Shown here: piece by piece, positions 1 through 10,380 of the stretch
Numbering within the stretch: the first letter of the stretch is position 1
How the letters are laid out: each line of letters starts with the position of its first letter
Source: Homalodisca vitripennis
Lineage: Eukaryota > Arthropoda > Insecta > Hemiptera > Cicadellidae
DNA: 64,000 nt
Assembly (NCBI RefSeq): GCF_021130785.1
Contig: NW_025776834.1
Span: 1-64,000 of the forward strand
Direction of reading: 5' to 3'
Notes under the pieces: model-generated
What the model saw: only the letters and a program-made list of their open reading frames with translations
What the model was told of the DNA's origin: nothing
Database searches by the model: none
Program-made: the position numbers and the translations under genes

Positions 1-29
<29 letters not shown>
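1..29. repeat. (AT)n microsatellite flanking viral element copy A
   Basis: A pure alternating AT tract runs from the window edge to the first base of the element terminus AGTAGATATGA. The right side of copy A is also an AT tract, so insertion into a TA-rich microsatellite is likely, but a target-site duplication cannot be delimited inside such sequence. Confidence 0.9.
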
Positions 30-31
<2 letters not shown>

Positions 32-240
32 TAGATATGAATGTAAGGGTTCTAGCTCACTTTTGGGACAGTCAGAAAATCAATGTAAAATACTGTCCAT
101 TGAACCATAAAACTAATCTGAGAAATCACGAATGGAAAATAACCGAATCTTTAGCTGTTTTACTTGTTCAATGTTTGCTTCTACATTTATAAGCTGGTTT
201 TAATGAAAAAAATCCAGAAATCTTAATAAAAAATCTATAA
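30..240. repeat. left terminal inverted repeat of copy A (internally deleted)
   Basis: The segment is the reverse complement, with scattered changes, of 15325-15593: both contain the blocks for CTGTCC...CAAAAGTGAGCTAGAACC-type ends and the ATTTCTGGATTTTTTTCATTAA stretch. Compared with the left end of copy B it lacks about 330 bp that in B carry the ssDNA-binding-like gene, so copy A has only one version of that gene, at its right end. Confidence 0.8.
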
Positions 241-249
241 ACGGAAATA

Positions 250-745
250 ATGAAATTTGCTAACAATCACCTCGAGAAGTCGGGGAGAATGTGAGTAAAA
301 ACCGCATTCTTTTTCACGAGGTTCTTCATTTACTTTCTCCAAATGTACTATAAAAATCATCAAAGATTTCAGGTTTAAAATCGTAGTCAAATTCAATGTC
401 CAAATAGTGAAAGATTATAGGTAAAATCTTCTCATAATAAACGTGTGTATTTAAACCTACAAACCTAATGTATTCTTTGAAAAGGAAAATAATTTTGTCA
501 ACGGTTCCAAAAGATAATAAAAATTTTTATTCTGTTTTCTAATTCTGTAACAAAAATGTGTTTGCTTCTTGTCTCCATATTGTAATTTCATAAGAAGTTA
601 TTCAAATATGTTAATTTATTTCGAAATTTCCTAGGCTTAGGTCTTTCGTACAAAATTAAATTACAATCTCTTACAAACTAATCTTTTATCAATAATTTTC
701 TCCTCTATTATAACACTTGTAACAGTTGGCATTATACTCTTCCAT
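250..745 (-). pseudogene. CxxC (zinc-ribbon-like) protein, broken
   Basis: Reading leftward from an ATG at 745, the protein opens MEEYNANCYKC and after a frameshift reaches a second cysteine pair (C-x2-C) about 20 residues on, then a basic stretch. Two CxxC pairs at this spacing suggest a zinc ribbon. The rest is a hydrophobic/charged tail with several frameshifts. The counterpart in copy B is 18075-18588. The gene is divergent from the small ORF starting at 761, with only 15 bp between starts, so both promoters must overlap. Function unknown. Confidence 0.5.
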
Positions 746-760
746 TTACAAAAAGAATAA

Positions 761-1004
761 ATGGAAGCTATGGAACTAAGTCTGCCGAGATATAAATTTT
801 TCAGCGCAAATGTTTATGTTTATATTTCAACTACCGAGATAAAAAGAAATAATTTCATTCTATTGTACAACTATTTAGGATATTTTTGTTTATGATTACA
901 AAGATTATTCCGGAAGAAATCGAGATTTTTCATCAGCGAAAGAGTATATTTTTGAAGTTTTAGAAGGAATGAAAGAGAACAATATGAACATCATTAACTA
1001 CTGA
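761..1004 (+). pseudogene. small orphan protein, frameshifted
   Basis: Equivalent of the intact 82-aa ORF at 18615-18863, with one extra T in a T-run (about 885) that shifts the frame. The last codons read into TGA at 1002-1004, which overlaps the stop codon of the convergent capsid gene (998-1000). In copy B the two genes are separated by a 1.8-kb insertion. I recognise no domain; the protein is rich in Tyr, Phe and Asn. Confidence 0.5.
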
Positions 1005-2192
1005 ATTTCTCTAATATCGTTCTTAATCACGTCATAGGCTAAAAATTTCTCAGAAACCACAACCACATAACAAATCGCGTTTGTAACAGCATTTTGAAAA
1101 TCCATATTGATAATTATATCGTTCTTATGAACTAGAAATATTTGTCAAACTCTTTGTTGTATCAATGACATAAATGGGTCTATTTGCTATAAATTCTTTG
1201 GGGTTGTAATACATTTCCATATTTTTTGTAGTAAACTTTCTTAAAATCTTGATACATCTGATACATGATTCTGAAAAGACCACCGGAAATGTTTAAATTT
1301 TGTAATTCATCTGGATAATAAGAACCATTCAATTTTACTCTGATATTTTTTACATCCAAACTATCGAACTTTGAAGGATTTTTTTCTTGATTATTCTGTC
1401 TATCTGTTTGAAAACCAATGATAACGAACTTGGGATTGAAGATATTTCTATAAATATTTGTGATATCGAACGAATAAGTTGTTCCGGAAATACCTTTTTG
1501 TTCAATACATTGCCATCTAGAAAATTAAACGTGATGTTTTGAGAATTTTATAATTTCATCAATCAACCTAATTTTTACTCGTGGTTTTTGTAATCAATCA
1601 TCGGAACTCTAATGAAAAACTCGTTAATTGTAATTTTGCCATCAACAGGCATAACATTTCCAGTTGACAGTCTTCAGAATCACATCATCGTCTTCTGCTC
1701 TTATAAAAACTTAGATAAAATCCTCCTTTATAGATCGGAATAGTAACATTTTCAAAAAATCCTAAGCCGAAATGTGCTAAATCACCGACCGCTTCAAATT
1801 GTCCAAATTTAAAAGTTGATTCAAAACTGTTTGAAAATACATCACTTTTGGAATAACAAATAGTTCCTTTAATTGTGCTTAATTGGCCACAGTTTTCGAC
1901 TTCTTCTATCAATTTATTGTGTTTTTCCTTACATTCAATCTTAGAAAATAAAAACGGTATAAAATTATCGATTAATCTAACATTATCAGTTCCAAGATAT
2001 GCTTGACCATCTTGTTTTGTTAAAGTTCCAGAAATATAAAACTGGGGAAGTTAGACGAGCAAAAGTTATCTCCAAAATCAATATTAAACTCAGTTCTTTA
2101 TTCGGTTCATTCAAATGTTGTTTACTAATTGGATAGAAATTTTTAAACTCCGCCCTTTCAATATCACTAGCATACTTTCTGTAGTCCACCAT
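998..2192 (-). pseudogene. major capsid protein, double jelly-roll type, broken
   Basis: Begins MVDYRKYASDIERAEFKNF at 2192 and ends in ...DIREIQ at 998. Recognisable blocks include NVRLIDNFIPFLFSKIE-like sequence, GLGFFENVTIPIYKGGF and the VVVSEKFLAYDVI C-terminus. At least four frameshifts interrupt it (fragments 1986-2192 and 1685-1912 are the longest open stretches). The start region is intact here whereas copy B has a frameshift after the eleventh codon. Polinton capsid genes encode the hexon-like protein forming the icosahedral shell. Last gene of the leftward virion module. Confidence 0.8.
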
Positions 2193-2295
2193 TTAATAAG
2201 AGAAAATTTAAACATCATGTATTAAGAAAAGATAATCATTTTTTCATCGATCTAATGTACGTTTTATAAGAAAAGATATAAATTAGAGTCATTTT

Positions 2296-2701
2296 TTAAT
2301 GATCTACTTCGTCCATATTCAGGATTCTCTTCCTTAAATTTTGCAATTTCGGCCACATATTTCAATAAAATCTGCACAGGATAGTAACCGCTATCTATAA
2401 TATTGTTCCAAATCAACTGTATCTTTATTTTCATCCAAAAACTTTAGACTCAAGTGTTGATAGAGACAAAGAACAGACATATGATCTTTTAATTGATAAT
2501 GTAATAATTTTCTTGAATGAACTCCTGGGGACAGAGTTTGATATTTAGCAATGTTATACCAATTCAATTTGTTTACGTATAATCTCATCATATCTTCGGA
2601 TAAATTCATATTTTTGAGAAATGTCATCCCAATGTTCTTTTTTTCAAATCTCTTTCGTGTTGCATGATAAAAAGATCGAAAGCACTGTAATGTCCCGCCA
2701 T
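2296..2701 (-). pseudogene. about 133-aa conserved protein of the virion module, broken
   Basis: Starts MAGHYSAFDLFIMQHERD at 2701 and runs to ...YDEVDH. The longest open part is 2391-2627. The C-terminal half contains LKDHMSVLCLYQHLS and a region predicted by eye as helical. No family recognised. It sits two bases upstream of the zinc-ribbon stop codon, in the same transcription unit as the capsid gene, so a structural or assembly role is plausible but unproven. Confidence 0.55.
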
Positions 2702-2703
2702 CT

Positions 2704-2874
2704 CTATTTATTAGGAAAAAATTTCAAAATCAAGTTTTTTATAAATTGACTCTTTTTTGAGTTACATTCAGCACATTTTCCCGAAATTCTTTTAACTCCA
2801 TTGATGTTTGCATAGTATTTTATATCATTTGTTGCAGTTTTTTCTTTACATCTCACACAATATATGAGCGCCAT
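2704..2874 (-). CDS. small zinc-ribbon protein (56 aa), intact
   Basis: Complete ORF of 56 codons from ATG at 2874 to TAG at 2704-2706. It has two cysteine pairs, CVRC near residue 6 and CAEC near residue 34, separated by a basic linker, and ends in KKSQFIKN plus a hydrophobic tail. This layout matches small single zinc-ribbon proteins common in large DNA viruses and Polintons (resemblance to the DUF5679 type is from memory of the family). The same ribbon design, ending in the same KSxFIKN, is seen at the N-terminus of the integrase protein (9344-10380 and 29303-30324). It is intact here while the copy B version (22408-22579) has three indels. Likely nucleic-acid binding or a transcription co-factor. 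Confidence 0.7.
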   Translation of the reverse strand: MALIYCVRCKEKTATNDIKYYANINGVKRISGKCAECNSKKSQFIKNLILKFFPNK

Positions 2875-2893
2875 TTATATAAGGTAAATTTTA

Positions 2894-3827
2894 TCATGCA
2901 TAAAACCCTACGCGAATACCTATTTCAGTAAGATCTTCCTCCATATTATTAAGTTTTTTTTCTAATTTTTGAAATTTGACAGCATAAGAATCATTGTATT
3001 CTCAACAAATTTATGACCAATATTCTCCAAAAGTTTTCGTAGCATCTAAACTAAACTTATCAAAAGACTCTTTAAATTTAGGTAAGTTTTTCATTAATTT
3101 CACCAACATCGTCTACTGATCTTCTATTTCTGGCTTCTAACTTATCATAGACTTCTGTCGTAAAATCTTTAACATGCTGTTTATGATTCTCATAATTTTG
3201 TTTTAGTTCATTAAACATTTTAATAGGATCTTCTAATTGAATCATTACAACAACATCAAATGGATTAATTCCTTTACTAACACCGCTAATTTCTTTTTCC
3301 TTTAAAATCTAAGGCATTTTTTAACATTCGGATCATGTAAATCAACAATATCGATGTTTTTCTGATAATTTTGAGAGGTTTTAAAAATTTGTTCTTTAAC
3401 AACAACATCATGTTTGTCAATACCAGGTCGAACACCGACAATTCTTTTTTTATTAGCCAAACTTACATAATTCTTTTCAACTTTGATCGCTTCAGTAATT
3501 TTTATCAGCTTTTTCGAATATGAGACATTAAATTGGTAAATAATTTTTTTACACCATCATCAACTTCTTTTTCCAATGTTTTTATTTTTTATCAGCAACT
3601 TCATTTGAACTCATGAAATTTGCAAGTTTGTTATCATATTCTGCATATTCTGCTTTAAAATCTTCAATCTCGACAGCAAACATATCTGAATCTGGAAGGT
3701 TTTGTAATAAATTTTTCTAACTTTGTTATCAAACTCATTTCTCAAACTATCAAAATTCAAACTATTATCTACATTTTGAATAATTTGTGTACCCAAAATA
3801 CGTCAAAAAAATATTTTGTGAATCCAT
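2894..3827 (-). pseudogene. coiled-coil fibre-like structural protein, broken
   Basis: Starts MDSQNIF at 3827. Same layout as copy B 22595-23505: heptad-rich N-terminal part, a central pair of related segments ending GIDKHDVVV and GINPFDVVV, then a second coiled-coil region. The reading frame is interrupted many times. Repeats of the KRIxGVxxGIxxxDVVV type occur in trimeric fibre or spike proteins of viruses, so a vertex or fibre role is inferred. Confidence 0.55.
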
Positions 3828-3839
3828 ATTTTATTAAGC

Positions 3840-4230
3840 AATAATTTGTTAACAACTTCTTTTAAAATCTTTACCATTACTCCAGTTCATTCAAAACAAA
3901 ATACACACAAATGGTCCACAAATTTGGGGGATCTTTATAGTCTTGAATCTGAGAGTCATTGTAGTAGATGCTTGATTTTTTCAAATATTTGATCAATTCT
4001 ATAGGTGGTTTGTCCTCAATTCTTCCATACGAATCAAAATAACATGCATTCTTATCATTTTTATAATAACAAACCCAATGCGTTTCCACTCCCCAAAATC
4101 GAGTCTAAATTTCACAATTCCCACATTCAAATTTCTTAACTTTTTCGGGTAATGTATCTCTCATGAAAATTCCTCTAAAATGTTTATATTTTTTTGCAGA
4201 TTTCTTCCAATTCTCCCGAATGTTAAGGGT
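3840..4230 (-). pseudogene. adenain-like (C5) maturation protease, broken
   Basis: The open fragment 3877-4089 contains THWVCYYKNDKNACYFDSYG, that is the His and Asp of the adenovirus-type cysteine protease. Upstream, frameshifted, are FRGIFMRDTLPEKVKKFECG-like sequence and the substrate-cleft region. In this copy an indel next to the active-site segment converts the CGHLC block of copy B into a frame without the catalytic cysteine, so it cannot encode an active enzyme as read. Confidence 0.75.
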
Positions 4231-4691
4231 TTCAAATTTTTTTTTAATTGTTTGATTTCACGTAATTCAAAGTTTTTTCATCTAATCCAGATCCTGTAAA
4301 CATCTTCCAACTCTTTATCTAACCAATTTAAAATGTTTCGAACAATAGAGAATCACATCTTTTTTAAACGATTGGAGCAGCTTTTACGGAACATAAGGAA
4401 CAACATTTTTTAACAACTGGAATATTTTCTCCAAAATCTAATAAATCTTTCAAAAGTCCACCATTTTTTAAGTTCTTTCAACTGATTATAAGAAAAATTC
4501 TATTCTGGTTCCTTTATTGTTTTTCTTATGTTTTTCGAGTTTATTGTATTGTCTATTTGTTTAAAAATATCTTATCTTCGCCATTTTTTAGTTGATCTAT
4601 TTTAAATTGAATACTAACGGGTATTTTTTTTCTTAAAAGCGGATTTTATTTTTTCTTTCTGATTTTTGCTGAAATTTACGTTCACCTCCAT
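4231..4691 (-). pseudogene. pX/pVI-like minor virion protein, broken
   Basis: Equivalent of 23901-24351, starting MEVNVNFSKNQ at 4691 and containing the TGSGLDE segment near its C-terminus. Several frameshifts. Ends where the protease begins, as in copy B. Confidence 0.55.
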
Positions 4692-4699
4692 TTATATAG

Positions 4700-6034
4700 T
4701 TAAAATTTCAAGTTCTCTTCAATTCCCATTCCTAGTTTTCTCTTCAAAAACATTGCTCCAACTGTTGGAAGTGGCAAACAAATCTTTCACCTAAACTAGC
4801 ATCTTTTGATAAAAATCTATCCATTGCCTTATCTTGGCAAAACTTTATCTGCTATATGTCCCATGGAAATTTGTGTCACTATGTTTTGCATAAAAAATAT
4901 CGTGTTACCATAGCAGCTTGATCCTAATTTATTTATACCAGGATCTCCTCTTTTGTAGTCTTTTTTTTCGAGTTTTGATGCCAGGCCCCAGATACTGATA
5001 AGTTGGTACGTGTAATTCAAAAGGTAAATTGTTGATAAAATCATTCAAAAGTCCGCTACCTTCAATCATAGATGAACTTATTGCTGGCAAAACTCGCTTT
5101 AAATATTTAATTCCATCAGGTTTTTCAATCAATTCATCAAGTTTTGTTCGAAATAAAATCTTTAATCGCTTTCTTTTCGTTCAAAAAAATTGTTGTTTCC
5201 AGCCTTCTCTTGAGCATAAATATAATTTATAATGTCCATCGAGTTTTGTCAAATCGTCGATATATCTGTACTCAATCTTATTATCATTGTATTTTCTTAC
5301 ACCTGATCCTTCGATTACGTTTTTCCCCAAATTGGTTTAATCAAATTGATATATTTTTTACCTCTACTTGACTTAGGCTTCTTAGTAGATGGATCATTAT
5401 TTTTGTAAATTGAGTCAGATTTCCCATAAAATTTCTGTATACTTTTTCAAATCTTCTTCAGAATATAAATTATCTTTTGGAACGTCATTGTCTGTTAATA
5501 ATCTCCATAAACCTTGAGTACCTTCCGTACATTTTTTCATTAATAATTATATCATTTTGTTCAAAATTAACGGGTAAATTTCCAATCATAAAACTTTCTT
5601 TTTTTTCTATCCCAATACAAACCAAATTTATCATCCTTCCGCTCTAGGAAGAAATTTTTTACCAATTTCACCAATTATTATATCCGTTGTTCCAGGACTT
5701 ATTGGTTCAACTATGGTAGAGTCTTCAATGATTCGAGGTCTAAATGGTGTTGAAGATGGTAATTTTGGCAATTCAAACTCAGATTCTGGAATCGAAATAT
5801 CAACAAATTGTCGTACAACTGGAACCAAATTCATTAAATTTTGATTATCGCTTAAAACATTTTTCAATTTTGCCCTCAACATTTTTTTTATTGCAGATGT
5901 TACAGGTTGATTAATTTTTTGAATAAGTTCTTGTTTCTTCTTCATCAATTCGAATCTGTTCTTTAAATTCTTTGATTAATTTTCTTTTCGATTTGATCAA
6001 GTTTTTTCGCTTCTTCAGAAGTTACGTTCACCAT
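4700..6034 (-). pseudogene. phospholipase-A2-domain virion protein, broken
   Basis: Starts MVNVTSEEAKKLDQ at 6034. Open fragment 5631-5948 is the charged/helical N-terminal part; 4929-5132 covers IEGSGLLNDFINN and YQYLGPG before a frameshift. The active-site His-Asp region is shifted (4829-5044), so no intact catalytic domain remains. A first IEGSG site is kept here as VIEGSGVRKY despite a neighbouring substitution. See copy B (24360-25668) for the domain layout. Confidence 0.75.
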
Positions 6035-6053
6035 TTATTTAGGAAAATTTTTG

Positions 6054-6153
6054 AAACGTGGAACACGAAACGTGGAACGTAAACCGTGAACGTGGAACGT
6101 AAAACGTGAACGTGGAACGTAAAAACGTGAACGTGGAACGTAAAAACGTGAAC
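6054..6153. repeat. AACGTG/AACGTA hexamer-like repeat tract (short allele)
   Basis: About 100 bp of units built on AACGTG, AACGTA and AACACG, immediately upstream of the PLA2-domain gene start. The same position in copy B holds about 290 bp of the same repeat. CACGTT/AACGTG is an E-box-like core, so promoter function is conceivable but not shown. Confidence 0.85.
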
Positions 6154-6236
6154 AGATTTACCGTTTTATCAGTTTGTTTTCATAATGTAAATAAAAAGTG
6201 AAAGATAATGTAAAAATAATTGTAACAAATATTTTA

Positions 6237-6945
6237 TCAAGTAGATTTGCCAGACAACTGAGCAGCATTTATATTAGAAAATTTATTCAAATATTTACCA
6301 TTTTTAGGCTTCAAAGTTAGATTAATAGTTAAAAATCCGTAGTCTTCCTTCCAAATTTTAATCACACAGCTCATTAAATTTGGTTAAAACTCATATCAGA
6401 TCCCACATAATTGTTTATAAATCTTTCTCGAATAGTGATCAATCTTGCTTTAAAAATACACAACATATTCAGGTTATTTCTTATAACTTGTTTATCAACC
6501 TTTGAAAAGCATTGGGAAAGATAGATACAAGATATGTTTTTGTGACGAGGACATTACGAAATATTCCTTAATAAACGTCCTGATTTTCCAAAATACAATC
6601 ATCAAAAACGATTAACGAATTGGGTTTAACACTCTCGCTTAATGGAACTATTGTCCTCAGAGGCATTATAAAAATGTGATAACCTTTTTGCTTAAGTTTT
6701 TCTCAATATTTTCAAATCTCTCTTGCAATTTTTTTATAAGCGTCTTGTTCTAAAGATTTACTAAAAACATACAAATTGGAATAAGGAATCAACCTATTGT
6801 AGATAAAATTCAATAATAAAGTTGTTTCTTTTTTTCCACATCCACTTGAACCAACAATTAACAAATCTGATTGGTTGATCTTTTCTTATTTTCTTCAAAC
6901 GTTTGAAGTTTGATCTGATCTTTTTTGCTTTAAAAATTTCTCCAT
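6237..6945 (-). pseudogene. A32/FtsK-type DNA-packaging ATPase, broken
   Basis: Starts MEKFLKQK at 6945. Reading leftward across frameshifts there are a Walker A (GSSGCGKK/T region, disrupted by an extra T run), a Walker B of the form SLIVFDDC, and ...KFSNINAAQLSGKST at the end (TGA at 6237-6239). The C-terminal 10 residues differ from copy B, where the gene ends just after KFSNINV at the edge of the hexamer repeat. Its role in the family is to pump viral DNA into capsids. Confidence 0.75.
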
Positions 6946-6960
6946 TTAAAAATAGCTAAA

Positions 6961-7709
6961 ATGAAGCTGTTCAAGTTTGACTTCAGAAAGCTCTAAATTA
7001 GTTTTAAACTTGGAACATCCTATACACTTAGAGGAAGAATCAAATTATTTTATCGGTTTAAGCGGTTTTTATTCTGACAATTTTGTAATAAATATTAGTG
7101 AAAGTTCTCCTTATTGTATAGGATTTAGTGAGAAGAACATAACAAAATATTATGGTTTAAACTACAAAGGATATGTATAACTTTTCGATCAAATAAAAAA
7201 TTCCCTTAAAAATTATCTGAAAACATTCAAAACAATCAGATAAATCTTTAAACTTTGACGAAAACAAGTTTGAAATGCAAAAAAAATTATCTCTCTAATA
7301 AAATTCAAATAAAATCACCAGTAAGAATAATGTTTTTCAGCAATTATTGTAGATTTGTTAGGGTTTGTTCAAGAAACTATTGAGCCAAATCAGGTATATT
7401 TAGGAAATAAAACGCCAAAATTTAGACCTTTCGATGTAATTGAAGTGCACTGGCAATCTCGTTGAACCTAGTTTTGAAAATCATACCGAACATTTACAAC
7501 AAAGAATCGGAAATTTTGTACACTTTTTTCCCAAATGTTGCTTATGGATCAAAAATCAGTGAAAAAACCGAATGAAATCGATTATATTCCAATTAGAAAA
7601 AATATTAAAAGAATTCAAAAAATCGTTCTAACTATACAAGACTCTGAGGGAAATTTAATAAAATAATGAGAGTAAAACAACAATATATTTAAGATTGTCG
7701 AAAGAATGA
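6961..7709 (+). pseudogene. penton-like minor capsid protein, broken
   Basis: Starts MKLFKF at 6961 and ends ...RLSKE with TGA at 7707-7709. The open part 6977-7180 matches the first third of copy B 26704-27439; later parts are shifted at least five times. Divergent from the ATPase gene with 15 bp between start codons. Confidence 0.65.
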
Positions 7710-7852
7710 TGAATCAAGGGGGGAACGAATCGTTCTTACCTTCAAAACTTTCAAAACGAGTTGATAATGATGATAAATACCAATACTTTTATCTAAAAGA
7801 TAAGGTAGCCCTCGAGGGCCACCTCACAAATATTCACAAAAAATACGAATAA
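7706..7852 (+). CDS. 48-aa ORF overlapping the penton stop (ATGATG), start of a decayed BRO/KilA-like gene
   Basis: ATGATGA overlaps the penton TGA, an arrangement typical of tightly packed viral genes. The ORF reads MMNQGGNESFLPSK... and ends ...LTNIHKKYE before TAA at 7850-7852. Downstream (7853-7985), in shifted frames, there are a KEKYKKS-like helix and a remnant resembling the TVFINESGLYSL block of BRO-N domains. So this is probably the front of a longer gene broken in both copies at the same TAA. Alternatively it is a genuine micro-ORF. Function unknown. Confidence 0.45.
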   Translation: MMNQGGNESFLPSKLSKRVDNDDKYQYFYLKDKVALEGHLTNIHKKYE

Positions 7853-8015
7853 AGACAATGTTAAAGAAAAATATAAAAAAAAGCTTCGAAAACATAGATT
7901 TCTGACAAGAGGTATCGAATCGCGACTCTTACAATAAAAAACACTGTTTTTATCAATGAATCTGGACTTTAACACTCAAAATAAAAATTACTAGTTAAAT
8001 TTTATTTCTATCTAA

Positions 8016-8855
8016 ATGGAGTCAGTTGTAGACCTACTCAATAATCAACTAAAATTCAATAACAAACATATCTTTACGATTGTTGACGAAAACAATGTGA
8101 TCTGGTTTAAGGCTAAAGACGTAGCAAAAATTCTAGAATATGAAAATACTATGCAAACGATCAGAATAAACGTTGACGAAGATGATAAAAACTTCTATTT
8201 TAATCTAAATATAAGGGGCTATAAATAGCTTACCTTCAAACTTCCAAAATAACACTGTTTTCGTTAATGAATCTGGACTTTATTCTTTAATTTTGAGATC
8301 GCATAAACCAGAAGCGAAATTGTTTAAAAATTGGGTTACGAAAGAAGTATTAACCTTCCATTAGAAAATATGGTGAGTACAAACTCAAAAACGAAAATAA
8401 GCAGTTAAAAGATGAAATAAAACAGTTACAAATTAAAGATGAAATGAAATCATTGAAAATAGAGAATCAAGAATTGCGAATGGAGTTAATGATACCAGAT
8501 CTTGTTTGTAAAGATTTTGATAAGAAAAAAACACCATGTTTTTTGTGTTAATTAAGAAGAATCACATGTGGGAATGGCCTTATTACGTTATCAGAGCTCA
8601 GAAACGAGAAATACCAAACCGATTAAAACATCTAAAAATAAATTATCCTGAATTAGAGATTTTGTTCATTGATGACGAACCAAATTTCTATCAATCTGTA
8701 TAACCAAATGAAAGAATCTTTGAATATTTTATACAACGGAAATCATGTTTACTACAAATATGGCAGAATCTCGACTGATTTATAGAATATCTAAATTACA
8801 CGATGAAAATGTTAAACTCTCGAATTATGATATTTTGTTTGTAAATGTCTTTTAA
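8016..8855 (+). pseudogene. BRO-N domain protein, broken
   Basis: Opens MESVVDLLNNQLKFNN and is open to 8228. Across frameshifts it continues through TVFVNESGLYSLI, a coiled-coil segment, the PDLVCKDFDKK block and a C-terminal domain ending near LHDEN. The coiled coil differs in sequence from copy B (KLKNENKQLKDEIKQ here), a good sign of independent lineages. The gene's 3' end lost the ...SKFY stop segment and now reads to TAA at 8853-8855, overlapping the convergent zinc-module gene. BRO proteins of insect DNA viruses bind nucleic acid. Confidence 0.8.
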
Positions 8856-9343
8856 GACTATAGAATTGTTGAATTTCCCTTCCGCATACGCAATGAACTG
8901 GTCCAGCAAAGATTTCTCTAAATACATTCTTTACAATATGCTTGTTTTTTATCTTTACTATAATGCCAATTGTTAAATGTCAGAAATATTCTTAACTATT
9001 TTACAGCGTGTGCATTCTTTCTCTTCTAAAGTTAATTTTTCCATTTTATCATATAATTTTTTCTATATATTTTTTCACAAGCCTTACAATAAGCTTTCTT
9101 TCTATCTTTTACTATAATGTCGATTGTAAAATTCAGAAATATTCTTAATTTCTTTTACAAATGTGACACTCTTTCTCTTCCAAAGTTAATTTTTCCATTT
9201 TATTCGTATAATTCTCTTGCATATTTTTTACGACAATCCTTACAATAATAGTATAATCCATCTTTTCTAAGCTTATCTTTATGAAATTCTTTCAAAATCT
9301 TTAAATTCCTGACACTTTTATACATTTTCTTTTGAGACTCCAT
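8812..9343 (-). pseudogene. multi-module zinc-binding protein, broken
   Basis: Starts MESQKK at 9343. Frame-corrected by eye it holds three CxxC...CxxC modules joined by EKLTLEEKEC-type linkers, then a C-terminal CxCG...H....H finger ending RHLQTKYHNSRV (TAA at 8812-8814). Copy B has instead two genes made by a local duplication. Modules of the form C-x2-C-K-E-x-K...EF...KDG...C-K-x-C recall zinc ribbons associated with HNH proteins in viruses and phages, but no nuclease residues are seen. Confidence 0.55.
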
Positions 9344-10380
9344 TTATATAGAAAAAATCTTTGACTTTCCTCAATTCATATTCATGAAAACTTTCCGGTT
9401 ATTTCTTCATTATTTAAATCTTTTATACTATAAGTTACAGGATCTGTGTTATTAATTTGATAAATCACAAAGATTTCTCTTGACCAATTGTTCTTATATT
9501 TGTTCGAAAATGTTTGTTTTTTACTAAACAATTCTTACATGATCATTGACTTTAAATTTAGTTTTCGTGTGAATTTCTGGTGGAACATACTTGAAAACGG
9601 TCTCTAATAACTCCTTTTCTGCATCCTTATCTACGTCTTTGGGCTTCATTTTGAATTGTGCTGTGAACTGTATCGTTATAATTGTTTACGATTTTTTGAA
9701 GAATATCGATCCATTTAAAGTTTTTTATTAATCTCAAAAATTACTTTCATTCTCTCATTTTGAGTTCTGTTATATCTCTCTACAATACTTGATTTCTCTT
9801 CGTTTTCAGTATGATAAATCTTAATGTTGTATTTTCTCAAAACTTTCGTTAAATTCTTTATTTTTAAACGTCTAAACCCTTATCTGTAATGAAGTAGGTT
9901 TGGAGGTTTGTGATTGATCCTTATGGCATCTTTTACTATATCTTCGAAAGCTTTTGAAATATCCTTGCCTTTTTTCTTTTGGATAGCTCTTGAACCAAGC
10001 AATATTTTGAGGAAAGTATCAATAACATTTAACATATACTTAAATCCATCATTTTGATCTGAATAGTTAGACATTATAACTAAATCTGCTGCCCATAAAT
10101 CGTCAATTCCTAATGTTATAATTTTTCTCTTTTTAAACTTCTTTCGTACTGGTGCATGAATTTCTCTAGCTTCAATCTCAATTTCTTCCTTATTCCTTAG
10201 ATTCCTTTCTTTACTTGTTTTTCATTTGGATTCTTTATAAATATACTCTTATTTGTCCTTACATTTTGAACATTTTGCTGCAATTCCTATACAACCCGTT
10301 TTGAGTTTGAACGATTTTAGAATCTATATTTTTTTCGTTTTTTTCTTGCATTTGTGGCAGTGAATCAAATCATCTTCCAT
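9344..10380 (-). pseudogene. Polinton integrase (rve, DDE) with N-terminal zinc ribbon, broken
   Basis: Starts at ATG 10380, directly abutting the polymerase stop codon (10381-10383), and ends at TAA 9344-9346. The N-terminal zinc ribbon, the EIHAPVRKKFKKRKI segment and the catalytic core MSNYSDQNDGFKYMLNVIDTF (9880-10074) are recognisable; the second Asp and the Glu of the triad lie further left in shifted frames. Confidence 0.8.

Noticed and set aside
4829..5371. Plus-strand ORFs at 5029-5371 and similar ones antisense to viral genes (10431-10808, 13228-13524, 23228-23461, 32652-32915)
   Set aside because: They run opposite to well supported viral genes and show only reverse-complement low-complexity peptide (Phe/Ile/Ser rich).
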